From: Aromatoleum toluolicum
GTDB lineage: Bacteria > Pseudomonadota > Gammaproteobacteria > Burkholderiales > Rhodocyclaceae
DNA: 64,000 nucleotides
Reading direction: 5' to 3'
Assembly (NCBI RefSeq): GCF_012911005.2
Contig: NZ_WTVS01000028.1
Location: forward strand, 1 to 64,000
The notes beneath the pieces were generated by a model that worked only from the letters and a program-made list of their open reading frames with translations, searched no databases and had not been told where the DNA came from. Every line of letters begins with the position of its first letter. Position 1 is the first letter of the stretch. Shown here piece by piece: positions 18,949 through 27,966 of this stretch. The translations under genes were made by a program, and so were the position numbers.

Positions 18949-20154
18949 TCAGCAAAGCAGTTGGCCGTAGGGCAGGAAACGGATCATCTCACCTTTTCGG
19001 ATGGGGGTCTCCGCTGGGATGTCGGCCAGTCCCTCGGCCCACACGATGGAAGACAGCGCTGCGGCGCCCTGGTTGCCATGGATCTCCACTGCGCCCGACT
19101 CGTTGATGCGCGCGCGAAGGAATTCGCGCCGCCGGTCGGGTCTCGGCCAGTCGAAATCCGCCCGCAGCGTCAGTGCCTTGGGAATCACCGACGCGGCCCC
19201 CTGCGTTGCGAGGATGAAGGGGCGAACCATCAGCAGGAATGTGACAAAACTGGACACCGGATTGCCGGGAAGGCCGATGAAGGCCGCGGCACCCACATGA
19301 CCGTATGCGAGCGGTTTGCCAGGCTTCATCGCAATCTTCCACAGATCCAGCGAACCCTCGGCCTGGACGGCAGGCTTGACGTGGTCTTCCTCTCCGACCG
19401 ATACGCCGCCGCTGGTCAGGATCAGGTCGTGACCTTCCGCCGCCGCGCGCAGCACCGCGCGCGTTGCTTCCAACTGGTCCGGAACGATGCCGAAGTCGGT
19501 CACGGCGCAGCCCAGCTGTTCGAGAAGCACGCGCAGTTGAAAGCGGTTCGAGTTATAGACGCCGCCGGGCGGCAGCGATTCGCCCGGCATTACAAGCTCG
19601 TCGCCGGTGGAAAACAGCGCAACCCGCATCCTGCGTATGACGGCAAGCTGGGCGATGCCGACCGATGCGGCAAGCCCGATCTCCTGGGCGCGCATGCGGG
19701 TCGCTGCGGGCAGGACCACGTCACCGCCGGCGATCTCGCTGCCGGCGGCACGCATCGCTTCTCCGGCGCGGGGAGCATGGTTGATGACCACCTCGTCGCC
19801 GGCATGCTCGCACAGCTCCTGCATCACCACCGCGTCCGCTCCGGGCGGCAACGGGGCGCCGGTAAAGATGCGCGCCACCGTACCGGGCTGTAGCGTGGTC
19901 CCCACGCTGCCCGCGGGTATACGCTGCGATATCGGCAGGCGCGTTCCGGCAGCGGGCACGTCGCATGTGCGCACCGCGTAGCCGTCCATCATCGATGTGT
20001 CGAGCGCGGGCACCGCGATCGGGGACCGGACGTCGGCCGCGAGCACGCGCCCGTGCGCTACGAGCGTGTCGACCATCTCCATCTCGCGGATCGGCCGGGC
20101 TTTCGCAAGCAGGGTCGAAAGCGCTTCGTCAAACGGCAGCATGTCAGGATTCAT
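18949..20154 (-). CDS. moeA: Molybdopterin molybdenumtransferase MoeA
   Basis: A 401-residue enzyme that inserts molybdate into adenylated molybdopterin. Segments in order: an N-terminal MoeA domain (LDTSMMDGYAVR near 50, GTVARIFTGAPLPPGAD near 95), the central MogA-like fold (ALFSTGDELVMPGE near 185, LTSGGVSVGEEDHV near 255), GLPGNPVSSFVTFLL near 305 and a C-terminal beta-barrel (SGAVEIHGNQGAAALSS). Its start overlaps the end of mobB by 11 nt. It belongs to the Moco operon mobB-moeA-moaD-moaE. Confidence 0.96.
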   Translation of the reverse strand: MNPDMLPFDEALSTLLAKARPIREMEMVDTLVAHGRVLAADVRSPIAVPALDTSMMDGYAVRTCDVPAAGTRLPISQRIPAGSVGTTLQPGTVARIFTGAPLPPGADAVVMQELCEHAGDEVVINHAPRAGEAMRAAGSEIAGGDVVLPAATRMRAQEIGLAASVGIAQLAVIRRMRVALFSTGDELVMPGESLPPGGVYNSNRFQLRVLLEQLGCAVTDFGIVPDQLEATRAVLRAAAEGHDLILTSGGVSVGEEDHVKPAVQAEGSLDLWKIAMKPGKPLAYGHVGAAAFIGLPGNPVSSFVTFLLMVRPFILATQGAASVIPKALTLRADFDWPRPDRRREFLRARINESGAVEIHGNQGAAALSSIVWAEGLADIPAETPIRKGEMIRFLPYGQLLC

Positions 20155-20644
20155 GACGGGACGCGTATTCGATGATGAAGCGGACGATCTCGTCCGGTTC
20201 GTTGAGCGGCAGGAGGGGCAAGGGACAGTCCAGCGGGACGTCTGCAGCGACCCCGACGACGTGGGGATTCTCGAGCCACAGCGGCGGCTTGCCGTGAGCA
20301 GGGCGATGGACTTCGATCTTCGGCACCGGCGCGGCCTTGAAACCCTCGATCAGGACGACGTCGCAAGGCGACAAGACGCGCAGCTGCTCTTCCAGCGTCG
20401 GCTCCGGCGCGCCCCTCAGTTCATGCATCAACACCCACCGGTCGTTGGACAGCATGAGCACCTGACTCGCGCCTGCTTCCCGGTGGCGGTAAGAGTCCTT
20501 GCCCGGTTTGTCGAGATCGAAACCGTGATGGGCGTGCTTGATCACCGACACGGCGAGTCCCCGGGCGTTGAAGCAGGGAATCAGCTTTTCGATCAGGGTC
20601 GTCTTGCCCGAGCCGGACCAGCCGGCGATACCGAATACGATCAT
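20144..20644 (-). CDS. mobB: Molybdopterin-guanine dinucleotide biosynthesis adaptor MobB
   Basis: A 166-residue P-loop GTP-binding protein that assists MobA in making the guanine-dinucleotide form of Moco. The N-terminus MIVFGIAGWSGSGKTTLIE contains a perfect Walker A (residues 8-15), followed by SVIKHAHHGFDLDKPGKD and VVLIEGFKAAPVPKIEV, both typical of MobB. ATG 20644 is chosen because it places the P-loop at the family's normal position; an upstream in-frame ATG would add 20 unrelated residues. mobA is not in the window. Confidence 0.95.
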   Translation of the reverse strand: MIVFGIAGWSGSGKTTLIEKLIPCFNARGLAVSVIKHAHHGFDLDKPGKDSYRHREAGASQVLMLSNDRWVLMHELRGAPEPTLEEQLRVLSPCDVVLIEGFKAAPVPKIEVHRPAHGKPPLWLENPHVVGVAADVPLDCPLPLLPLNEPDEIVRFIIEYASRHES

Positions 20645-20682
20645 CGTGTTGGTGCCTTCCATTGGCGGAATGGAAGAATAAC

Positions 20683-22017
20683 TCAAGCGCCGCGCTGCGC
20701 ACACGGCAAGGCAACGACCGTTGCAAAACCACCGCCCGGCGTACGGAAGTTAGTGGTCTGCCCGCGGTACAGGCGTGCGGCCGCCAGCTGCACCGCACCT
20801 CGATAGGCATAGACTCGCAGGTCCATCTTCAGATCCGTGGCCACGCCTTCCACGGACAGGCGCCGGGCGCTCGGGGGAACGAGCTCCTGAGCGATGTAGT
20901 CGCCTGCAAGGATGCTCGCGAATACGCTGCGGGTCAGCTTGTCGCCACGGTACGCGGCCCGGCTGCCGAAACCCGTCGCGGGCTTGAAGAACAGCTCGCG
21001 TCGGTGCTTCCACAATGCATCGGCGTCGTCCATCCGCACGCGCACCGTATGCGGGATACCGGTCACGAGGACGCTTCGCGTGGTGGCGTCGATACCCAGC
21101 GACTGCAGGAAATCGTCGTCGCACAACAGCGCCAGATTGCCCTTGTCGGCATACAGCGCATGCGCGCGCGGGTGCGGCGTGATCACCGCAGCCTGAGCAT
21201 GCCACGCCTCCGCAAGGGCAGCCGAGGCGGGCTCATCGAAGCTGAAGTCGGTGAGCCGGTTATACACGAGGTCCACTTCTTCACCGTCGAGCAGGAGTCT
21301 CCCCCCGACAAAGCGCAGTGCGGCCGGATCGCAGATCCACGCCTTCAGCCCGTGACGTTCGAACAGTCGCTGGAACAGCAGGAATTCGGGCAGGAGATAC
21401 TGGGCCTGCGGATCGCGATCGACGATCGCAATAGTGCGCAGCGGTGCGTCGGCGCGGACGGAGCGCCACTCGGCAAGGAACATCTCCAGGAACAGGCGCT
21501 CCGGGTCTTCTTCGCTCCGTGACGCCAATGGTGCCACTTCGGCGCAGCACGCACGCTGCGCACGCGCGAGCGCGACATTCAGCAAGCCGCCGCCGGCATT
21601 GGTGTTGATTTCGATGAGTCGCGGGCCGTCGGCCCCGAGATGGAAATCGAAGCCGAGAAACACGCCGCTCGCCGCGCAATCGATGCGCGCGCTCGCCGGC
21701 GCATGTTCCAGCACCGCGGACTGCCAGCCCGGCAAGCTGACGACGCGCTCAACGGCCTCGACGAGTGCAGCTGCCGCGTCGAGATGACGCTCGGCGACGA
21801 ACGCCACGGAATCGGCGAAAAGGTGGGGCCGGGTTGCATTGATCGTCGCGAGCAGTGCACCATCGCGCGGATCGCGCTCGAGCTCGGCCTTCAGACGGGC
21901 ATGATCCAGAGAAACGCACTGACAGCCGCGATTCATGCGTTCGACGATGTCGTCGCAGTCGCCGTCTGCGATCGCCTGGATGAGCGGATCTCGTGCCAGT
22001 GCCGATGTCGCAGTCAT
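20683..22017 (-). CDS. ATP-grasp-like protein of unknown function
   Basis: A 444-residue cytosolic protein with no signal or membrane segment. I do not recognise a named family. Two segments suggest an ATP-grasp fold: FFKPATGFGSRAAYRG near residue 345 (a nucleotide-binding Lys plus glycine-rich loop) and GPRLIEINTNAGGGLLN near 130-147, like the metal-binding E-x-N strand of ATP-grasp enzymes. These lie in swapped order compared with glutathione synthetase, so a circular permutation is possible. An N-terminal helical region (residues 1-100) includes a cysteine pair DCDD...GCQC. It lies 38 nt upstream of mobB and 24 nt downstream of a DinG-type helicase on the same strand, but the function may be unrelated to Moco. 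Peptide or amide ligase activity would be a guess. Confidence 0.6.
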   Translation of the reverse strand: MTATSALARDPLIQAIADGDCDDIVERMNRGCQCVSLDHARLKAELERDPRDGALLATINATRPHLFADSVAFVAERHLDAAAALVEAVERVVSLPGWQSAVLEHAPASARIDCAASGVFLGFDFHLGADGPRLIEINTNAGGGLLNVALARAQRACCAEVAPLASRSEEDPERLFLEMFLAEWRSVRADAPLRTIAIVDRDPQAQYLLPEFLLFQRLFERHGLKAWICDPAALRFVGGRLLLDGEEVDLVYNRLTDFSFDEPASAALAEAWHAQAAVITPHPRAHALYADKGNLALLCDDDFLQSLGIDATTRSVLVTGIPHTVRVRMDDADALWKHRRELFFKPATGFGSRAAYRGDKLTRSVFASILAGDYIAQELVPPSARRLSVEGVATDLKMDLRVYAYRGAVQLAAARLYRGQTTNFRTPGGGFATVVALPCAQRGA

Positions 22018-22041
22018 GAGTGTTCCCGGGTCGGTGACGAA

Positions 22042-23997
22042 TCAGGCTCCGCCGGGAGGCGGGAGCTGCTCGAGGAAGGCAACGGCCTCCGCTTCCACGC
22101 GGGTGCGCCGCATTGGCGGCAGGCTTCGCCAGACGATCTTGCCGTACTGCTTATCGATCATCCGCGGATCGCAGATGCACAGCACACCGAGATCGCGCTC
22201 GCTGCGAATCAGGCGACCTGCCCCCTGTTTCATGTTGATCACCGCACGCGGCAACTGATAGTGCATGAACGGATTGTGCCCGCTCTTCTGCAGATGCTCC
22301 ACCCGTGCGGCGAGCACGGGGTCGTCCGGCGGCGCGAAGGGCAGCTTGTCGATCACGACCACTGACAGGGCGTCGCCGGGCACATCCACGCCCTCCCAGA
22401 AGCTCTGGCTGGCAACGAGCACCGCGTTCCCCTGCCGTCGGAACCGGTCGAGCAGTTCGGAACGCGAACCTTCGCCCTGCAGCAACAGCGGCAGTTTTTC
22501 TCCCGCGCGTTCGAGGCCGTCGGAGATCAGCCCGTGGATGCGCTTCATCGCGCGCAGCGACGTGCATAGCACGAAGGTTCGACCGCGCGCGGCGCGAATC
22601 AGGGGCAAGGCGATACGCGCGACGGCCTCGGCGTACTCGGGGTGGTTCGGATCGGGCATCCCGGCCGGTGCGTACAGCAGTGCCTGCTTCGCATAGTCGA
22701 AGGGGCTTCCCCATACGGCCGTGACCGGCGGCGGTTCGATCCAGCTCAGCCCCATCTCATTGCAGTAATGGGTGAAATTCTGTCCGACGGCCAGCGTCGC
22801 CGAGGTGAAGATCCACGCCCGGGGATGACTCTCGAGCTGACGCCGAAAGACCCCCGAAACATGCAGCGGGGTCGCGTTGAGCGCAGCGGACTGCGGAAAC
22901 ACCTCGACCCAGCGGATGAACTCACCCGCGTCCGGCGAGCGCCACCGGACCAGGCGCTCGCCAATCTCCGCCGTGCGCCGCAGGCAGTTCGCGAGTCCCT
23001 CGCTGCGTTCGGCCTGCGTTTCGAGCACTGCGGCGAATGCATCGATTTCGCCGTTCAGCGCATCGAGGCTCTTGGCGAATTCCGGCAGCGCCGCAACCTG
23101 TGCCGCCGAGAGACGTGCGGGCTCGCTTCCGAAGGCCAGCCGGAAATCACGCGCGGCCTTCTCGAGCGTGCGTGTGGCGTCGATAAGATCCCGGCAGTCA
23201 CGCGCACCGGCGAGCGTCTCCGAGCGCGTGTCGCGTGCGAGTTCGAGGATTTGTGCCGTCGACACGCTCTCGCCGAAGAACAGGCTGGCAGTCTCGGGAA
23301 GTTGGTGGGCTTCGTCGAAAATCACCGCGTTGCAGGACGGTAGCAGTTCCCCCATCCCTTCGTCGCGCAACATCACGTCGGCGAAAAAGAGGTGGTGATT
23401 CACGACCACCACGTCCGCATCCATCGCCGCGCGCCGGGCAGCCAGCACAAAACATTCCTTCACATTGGGGCATTCCTGCCCCAGGCAGTTATCGCGTGTG
23501 GAAGTCGCGGCAAACCACGCGGGCGAATCCTCCCGCACCTCGCTGCATTCGGCCTTGTCGCCGCTTTGGGTGATCTGGGCGAATCTCGCGATCGCGCGCA
23601 AATCAGCGGCATCCTGTGCAGTGAGGAAACGTCCATCGCGCGCATTGCGCTCAAGATGATAGGGACACACGTAATTCGCGCGCCCTTTCAGCAGCGCGAT
23701 CGTGACAGGCACCTTCAGGGCGGCGCGGATGGTCGGAAGGTCGCGATTGAACAACTGATCCTGCAGCGTCTTCGTCCCGGTGGACAGGATGACTTTTCCA
23801 CCAGAAAGCAGCGCAGGGACAAGGTAGGCAAAGGTCTTGCCCGTGCCGGTGCCCGCCTCAGCCACCAAGACGCGGTTTTCCCGCAGAGCCTCCGCAATGT
23901 GGCGCGCCATCTCGAACTGCTGCGGTCGCGGGCGAAACGACGGAATTGCCGCCTCGAGGGGGCCGCCCGGCGAAAAGGCGCTTTCCAGATCGGTCAT
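22042..23997 (-). CDS. ATP-dependent DNA helicase, DinG/YoaA family
   Basis: A 651-residue superfamily 2 (XPD-like) iron-sulfur helicase. Motif Q RPRPQQFEMA is near residue 24 and Walker A AEAGTGTGKTFAYLV near 47. The four cysteines of a likely [4Fe-4S] cluster are seen in NYVCPYHLE, DNCLGQECP and KECFVLAAR. Walker B is VIFDEAHQLPE. C-terminal motifs include VLVASQSFWEGVDVPGD, LPFAPPDDPV and MKQGAGRLIRSERD. It most resembles YoaA, which unwinds damaged or stalled replication structures with the pol III chi subunit; DinG proper has the same layout, so the subfamily is not certain. Confidence 0.92.
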   Translation of the reverse strand: MTDLESAFSPGGPLEAAIPSFRPRPQQFEMARHIAEALRENRVLVAEAGTGTGKTFAYLVPALLSGGKVILSTGTKTLQDQLFNRDLPTIRAALKVPVTIALLKGRANYVCPYHLERNARDGRFLTAQDAADLRAIARFAQITQSGDKAECSEVREDSPAWFAATSTRDNCLGQECPNVKECFVLAARRAAMDADVVVVNHHLFFADVMLRDEGMGELLPSCNAVIFDEAHQLPETASLFFGESVSTAQILELARDTRSETLAGARDCRDLIDATRTLEKAARDFRLAFGSEPARLSAAQVAALPEFAKSLDALNGEIDAFAAVLETQAERSEGLANCLRRTAEIGERLVRWRSPDAGEFIRWVEVFPQSAALNATPLHVSGVFRRQLESHPRAWIFTSATLAVGQNFTHYCNEMGLSWIEPPPVTAVWGSPFDYAKQALLYAPAGMPDPNHPEYAEAVARIALPLIRAARGRTFVLCTSLRAMKRIHGLISDGLERAGEKLPLLLQGEGSRSELLDRFRRQGNAVLVASQSFWEGVDVPGDALSVVVIDKLPFAPPDDPVLAARVEHLQKSGHNPFMHYQLPRAVINMKQGAGRLIRSERDLGVLCICDPRMIDKQYGKIVWRSLPPMRRTRVEAEAVAFLEQLPPPGGA

Positions 23998-24034
23998 CGT
24001 TGATCCATGGCTCCCCGATTAGCCGGTCGCGCGC

Positions 24035-25147
24035 TCAATCTACGCGGTGGCCCTGTGCAAGGTACTCACGGCTACGCATTTCGATGAGACGGCTTACCGT
24101 GCGCACGAATTCATGCGCGTTGTGCCCCTGCGTGTAGAGCTCTGCAGCATCGACCTCGGCGCTGGCGATCAGTTTCACCCGGTGGTCGTACAAGACGTCG
24201 ACAAGCCAGGTGAATCGCCGCGCCTCCGAGGCGTTGCCCGCGCTCATTCGCGGGATTCCCGACAGGATCAGCGTGTGGTGTTCCCGTGCGATCTCGAGGT
24301 AATCATTCTGTGAGCGCGGCCCTCCGCAGAGGGTTGCGAAGTCGAACCAGATCACGCCGGTCGCGTGACCGAGTATCGGCAGCCGGCGTTCGAACAGGTC
24401 GATCTCGCCTTCCGCCGGCTCACTCGCGGCCAGATGATAGAAATCGTCGCGCATCTTGCGTTCCGCCGCCCCGTCGGCCGGCACGAGGTAGATTTCCATC
24501 TGCTCCAAGGTTCGCAGCCGGTAATCCGTGCCGTGATCGACCTCGAAAACGTCAAAGCGCCGCTTGATCATCTGGATCGTCGGCATGAAGTTGATGCGCT
24601 GCAATCCGTTCGGATATAGGCCATCCGGCGGATAATTTGAAGTCATCACGAAGATGACCCCGCGAGCGAACAGTGCATCGAGAAGGCGCCCGAGAATCAT
24701 CGCATCGGCGATGTCCGACACGTGAAATTCATCGAAGCACAGCAGCCGCGTTTCCTTGGCAACACGGTCTGCAACACGCTGCAGCGGATCCGGCTCGTTG
24801 TTGAAGTTCTTCAGGTCGTTCTGCACTTCCTGCATGAAGGCATGGAAATGCACCCGCCGCTTGCGCTGATACGGCACCGAATCGTAAAAGCAATCCATCA
24901 GGAAGCTTTTTCCGCGCCCCACCCCACCCCAAAAATACACGCTGCGCGGCATCTCAGGCCGCGCGAAAAGCTTTCGCAGGGTGCCGCGCCGCGCCGCCTT
25001 GAATCCCACAAGATCCGTGTAAAGCGTCTGCAATCGCTGTGCAGCGGCGCGCTGTTCGGGATCCGACTGGTAACCACGAGCAGCGAGTTGGGCCTCGTAG
25101 GCCTCGAGCATCCCGTACTCCGGGACATTCAGGACGCGATGGGGCAT
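24035..25147 (-). CDS. zapE: ZapE, AFG1-like cell-division ATPase
   Basis: A 370-residue AFG1/ZapE-family P-loop ATPase that associates with the Z-ring and is needed under some stress conditions. The Walker A is FWGGVGRGKSFLMDCFYDS near residue 75; LLCFDEFHVSDIADAMIL is the Walker B with the family-specific DEFxVxDxxDAMIL signature; TSNYPPDGLYPNGLQR is the sensor-1 region. ATG 25147 gives the usual start (MPHRVLNVPEYGM); the frame stays open upstream for 20 codons of unrelated sequence. It lies after lpdA on the same strand with an 87-base gap, so it may be read from the TCA transcript. Confidence 0.93.
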   Translation of the reverse strand: MPHRVLNVPEYGMLEAYEAQLAARGYQSDPEQRAAAQRLQTLYTDLVGFKAARRGTLRKLFARPEMPRSVYFWGGVGRGKSFLMDCFYDSVPYQRKRRVHFHAFMQEVQNDLKNFNNEPDPLQRVADRVAKETRLLCFDEFHVSDIADAMILGRLLDALFARGVIFVMTSNYPPDGLYPNGLQRINFMPTIQMIKRRFDVFEVDHGTDYRLRTLEQMEIYLVPADGAAERKMRDDFYHLAASEPAEGEIDLFERRLPILGHATGVIWFDFATLCGGPRSQNDYLEIAREHHTLILSGIPRMSAGNASEARRFTWLVDVLYDHRVKLIASAEVDAAELYTQGHNAHEFVRTVSRLIEMRSREYLAQGHRVD

Positions 25148-25234
25148 GGAACCAGCCTGAAACGGTAATGAAAAAAACGAGGGTGGTCCGGGATTATCCC
25201 GCACCACCCCGCGAGCGACCAGCCAGAAGGCCGA

Positions 25235-26665
25235 TCAGAAATGCAGCGGACGCTTGTCCACCGCGAGTGCCGCCTCGTGCACCACTTCCGACAGGGTCGG
25301 GTGGGCGTGGCAGATGCGCGCCAGGTCTTCCGACGCCGCGCCGAACTCCATCGCGACGACGGCTTCCGAGATCAGCTCGGAGGCATTCGCGCCAATGATG
25401 TGCACGCCGAGGATGCGGTCAGTCGAGGCACAGGCCAGCATCTTTACGAAGCCCGTGGGGTCGCCCGACCCGAGCGCACGGCCGTTGGCCATGAACGGAA
25501 TCTTGCCGGCCCGGTAGGCGACGCCTTCGGCCTTGAGCTGTTGCTCGGTCTTGCCGACCCAGGCGATCTCGGGAGATGTGTAGATCACGCCCGGAACCAT
25601 GTCGAGGTTGCAGTGCCCGGCCTGTCCCGCGATGATTTCAGCCACCATGACAGCCTCTTCCATCGCCTTGTGCGCGAGCATCGGCCCGCGGACGACGTCG
25701 CCAACCGCGTAGACGTTCGGCAGGTTGCTCTTGCAGTGTCCGTCGACGACGATCTGGCCGCGTTCATTCACGTTCAGGCCGACGGCGGCGGCGTTCAGCC
25801 CATCGGTATTCGGGATGCGGCCAACGGACACGATCAGGCGATCGCAGTCGAGCTTCGCTTCCTTGCCGTCCTTGTCGGTGTAGGTGATCGACACACCCTT
25901 CTTCGTGACTTTGGTGTCGCCGATGGTCACGCCGGTCTGGATCTTGAGTCCCTGCTTCGCAAAGACTTTCAGCGCTTCCTTGGCCACATCGACGTCAGCG
26001 AAGCCCATGAAATCCGGCAGCGCTTCGAGCACGGTCACATCCGCGCCCAGGCGACGCCACACCGAACCCATCTCCAGGCCGATCACGCCGGCGCCGATGA
26101 CGCCCAGCTTCTTCGGTACTGCATCGAAGTCCAGCGCACCGACGTTGTCGCAAACGATCTTGTTGTCGACCGGAACGCCGGGCAGATGACGGGGCTTGGA
26201 GCCCGTCGCGATGATGACGTGCTTGGCCTCGACCGTTTCGTTGCCAACCTTGACGACATAACCGCCGGCACCGGCGCTTTCAAAGCTGCCGTGCCCCGCC
26301 AGGAAGGTCACCTTGTTCTTCTTGAACAGACCCTTGATGCCCTGGGTGAGTTGGTCCACGACCTTGTTCTTGCGGCCGATCATCGTCGGCACGTCGATGC
26401 TCACGCCACCGCTCACCTTGATGCCCTGGCCCTCGAAAGCGTGTTCCGCCTCTTCGAACAGGTGCGAGGTGTGCAGCAACGCCTTGGAAGGGATGCACCC
26501 GACGTTCAGGCAGGTGCCGCCAAGACGCGGCTCGCCCTTCGGGTCAGCGTACGGATTCGACTCGGCACACGCCGTCTTGAAACCCAGTTGTGCGGCACGA
26601 ATCGCCGCGACATACCCGCCAGGCCCGCCGCCGATGACGAGTACGTCGAATTGCTTGTCAGCCAT
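25235..26665 (-). CDS. lpdA: Dihydrolipoyl dehydrogenase (E3 of 2-oxoglutarate dehydrogenase)
   Basis: A 476-residue flavoprotein disulfide reductase that reoxidises dihydrolipoyl groups with NAD+. FAD-binding [15 protein letters not shown] lies near residue 10, the redox disulfide is in [16 protein letters not shown] near 48, an NAD-binding [13 protein letters not shown] near 185, and the active-site His-Glu pair is in [15 protein letters not shown] near the C-terminus. ATG 26665 is preferred over ATG 26668 because GGAG then lies 7 nt upstream. The gap to sucB holds a strong hairpin with a broken T-run, which may lower or process the lpdA message. It is part of the sucA-sucB-lpdA cluster. 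Confidence 0.97.
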   Translation of the reverse strand: MADKQFDVLVIGGGPGGYVAAIRAAQLGFKTACAESNPYADPKGEPRLGGTCLNVGCIPSKALLHTSHLFEEAEHAFEGQGIKVSGGVSIDVPTMIGRKNKVVDQLTQGIKGLFKKNKVTFLAGHGSFESAGAGGYVVKVGNETVEAKHVIIATGSKPRHLPGVPVDNKIVCDNVGALDFDAVPKKLGVIGAGVIGLEMGSVWRRLGADVTVLEALPDFMGFADVDVAKEALKVFAKQGLKIQTGVTIGDTKVTKKGVSITYTDKDGKEAKLDCDRLIVSVGRIPNTDGLNAAAVGLNVNERGQIVVDGHCKSNLPNVYAVGDVVRGPMLAHKAMEEAVMVAEIIAGQAGHCNLDMVPGVIYTSPEIAWVGKTEQQLKAEGVAYRAGKIPFMANGRALGSGDPTGFVKMLACASTDRILGVHIIGANASELISEAVVAMEFGAASEDLARICHAHPTLSEVVHEAALAVDKRPLHF

Positions 26666-26688
26666 CATTCACTCCAGAAAAAGGAAAA

Positions 26689-26732
26689 GCGTGGTGCCAC
26701 GCCGGACGCATCGGTCCGACGGGGCACCACGC
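26689..26732 (-). terminator. Attenuator-like hairpin between sucB and lpdA
   Basis: Perfect 10-bp arms GCGTGGTGCC and GGCACCACGC enclose a smaller GGAC/GTCC hairpin, and on the transcribed (minus) strand the stem is followed by TTTTCCTTTTT just before the lpdA ribosome site. It has the form of an intrinsic terminator, yet lpdA sits immediately downstream with no visible promoter, so partial termination or RNA processing inside the operon is likely. Confidence 0.65.
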
Positions 26733-26742
26733 AATATGTCGA

Positions 26743-27933
26743 TTACACGTCGAGGATCAGACGGGCCGGATCTTCCAGCGCTTCCTTCATCGTCACCAGG
26801 CCGAGCACAGCCTCACGGCCGTCGATGATGCGATGGTCATACGACATCGCCAGGTAGTTGATCGGACGGATCACGATCTGGCCGTTTTCGACCACCGGGC
26901 GGTCCTTGGTCGCGTGGATGCCAAGGATGGCTGACTGCGGCGGGTTGATGATCGGCGTCGACAGCATCGAGCCGAACACACCACCGTTGGAAATCGAGAA
27001 CGTGCCGCCAGTGAGCTCCTCGAGCGACAGCTTGCCGTCCTTGGCCTTCTGGCCGTACTCGGCGATCTTCTTCTCGATGTCGGCGATCGACATCTGGTCC
27101 GCATCACGCAGGATGGGCACCACCAGACCGCGCGGCGAACCGACGGCGATGCCGATGTCGATGTAGCCGTGGTAGATGATGTCCGTACCGTCAACCGACG
27201 CATTCAGGATGGGGAACTTCTTCAATGCCGCCACCGCAGCCTTGACGAAGAAGCCCATGAAGCCGAGACGCACGCCGTGCGCCTTCTCGAACTTGTCCCC
27301 GTATTGCTTGCGCAGTGCCATGACCGGGGCCATGTTCACTTCGTTGAACGTCGTCAGGATCGCGTTTTCGTTCTTCGACTGGATCAGGCGTTCGGCGATG
27401 CGCGCACGCAGGCGGGTCATCGGAACGCGCTCTTCCGGACGCTCTCCGGTCAGCGTGAGCGAGGCCGGTGCCGCGGCCGGAGCAGCAGCGCGCGGCTGAG
27501 CCGCAACCGCATCTTCCTTCGTCACGCGCCCGCCGCGGCCCGAACCAGCGACATCGGCACTTGCAATTCCCTTCTCTTCGAGAATCTTGCGCGCAGCCGG
27601 GCTGGCCGCTCCGGCCGCAGCGGCCGACGGTGCCGCAGCGGGCGCAGCAGCAGCCGGGGCAGCCGCAGGAGCCGCCGCGCCGGCGGCCGCCTTGGCTTCG
27701 GTGTCGATCTGGGCGATCAGTTCGCCGGACGTCACATTTTCGCCGTTCGCCTTGACGATCTTGACGATCACGCCATCGGCCGGAGCCGGGGTCTCGAGGA
27801 CCACCTTGTCGGTCTCGATGTCGATCAGGTTCTCATCACGCGACACCGCGTCGCCTTCCTTCTTGTGCCACGAAACGAGCGTGGCTTCAGAAACCGATTC
27901 CGACAGTTGCGGAACTTTCACTTCAATCAGCAT
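26743..27933 (-). CDS. sucB: Dihydrolipoyl succinyltransferase (E2 of 2-oxoglutarate dehydrogenase)
   Basis: A 396-residue core enzyme of the 2-oxoglutarate dehydrogenase complex that passes succinyl groups to CoA. The single lipoyl domain (1-75) carries Lys43 in IETDKVVLE. An Ala/Pro-rich flexible linker (about 80-110) follows, then a peripheral-subunit-binding domain ([13 protein letters not shown]), a second linker, and the catalytic domain from 165 ending with [12 protein letters not shown], whose His and Asp are catalytic. GGAGAAGGATAC precedes the ATG. It lies 33 nt after sucA. Confidence 0.97.
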   Translation of the reverse strand: MLIEVKVPQLSESVSEATLVSWHKKEGDAVSRDENLIDIETDKVVLETPAPADGVIVKIVKANGENVTSGELIAQIDTEAKAAAGAAAPAAAPAAAAPAAAPSAAAAGAASPAARKILEEKGIASADVAGSGRGGRVTKEDAVAAQPRAAAPAAAPASLTLTGERPEERVPMTRLRARIAERLIQSKNENAILTTFNEVNMAPVMALRKQYGDKFEKAHGVRLGFMGFFVKAAVAALKKFPILNASVDGTDIIYHGYIDIGIAVGSPRGLVVPILRDADQMSIADIEKKIAEYGQKAKDGKLSLEELTGGTFSISNGGVFGSMLSTPIINPPQSAILGIHATKDRPVVENGQIVIRPINYLAMSYDHRIIDGREAVLGLVTMKEALEDPARLILDV

Positions 27934-27966
27934 GTATCCTTCTCCCGAAGTTCGAGCTTTTGCTTA

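Noticed and set aside
25241-26857. 538-codon plus-strand frame opposite lpdA
   Set aside because: lpdA on the minus strand has all catalytic motifs; the plus-strand product is Arg/His/Asp-rich shadow sequence.
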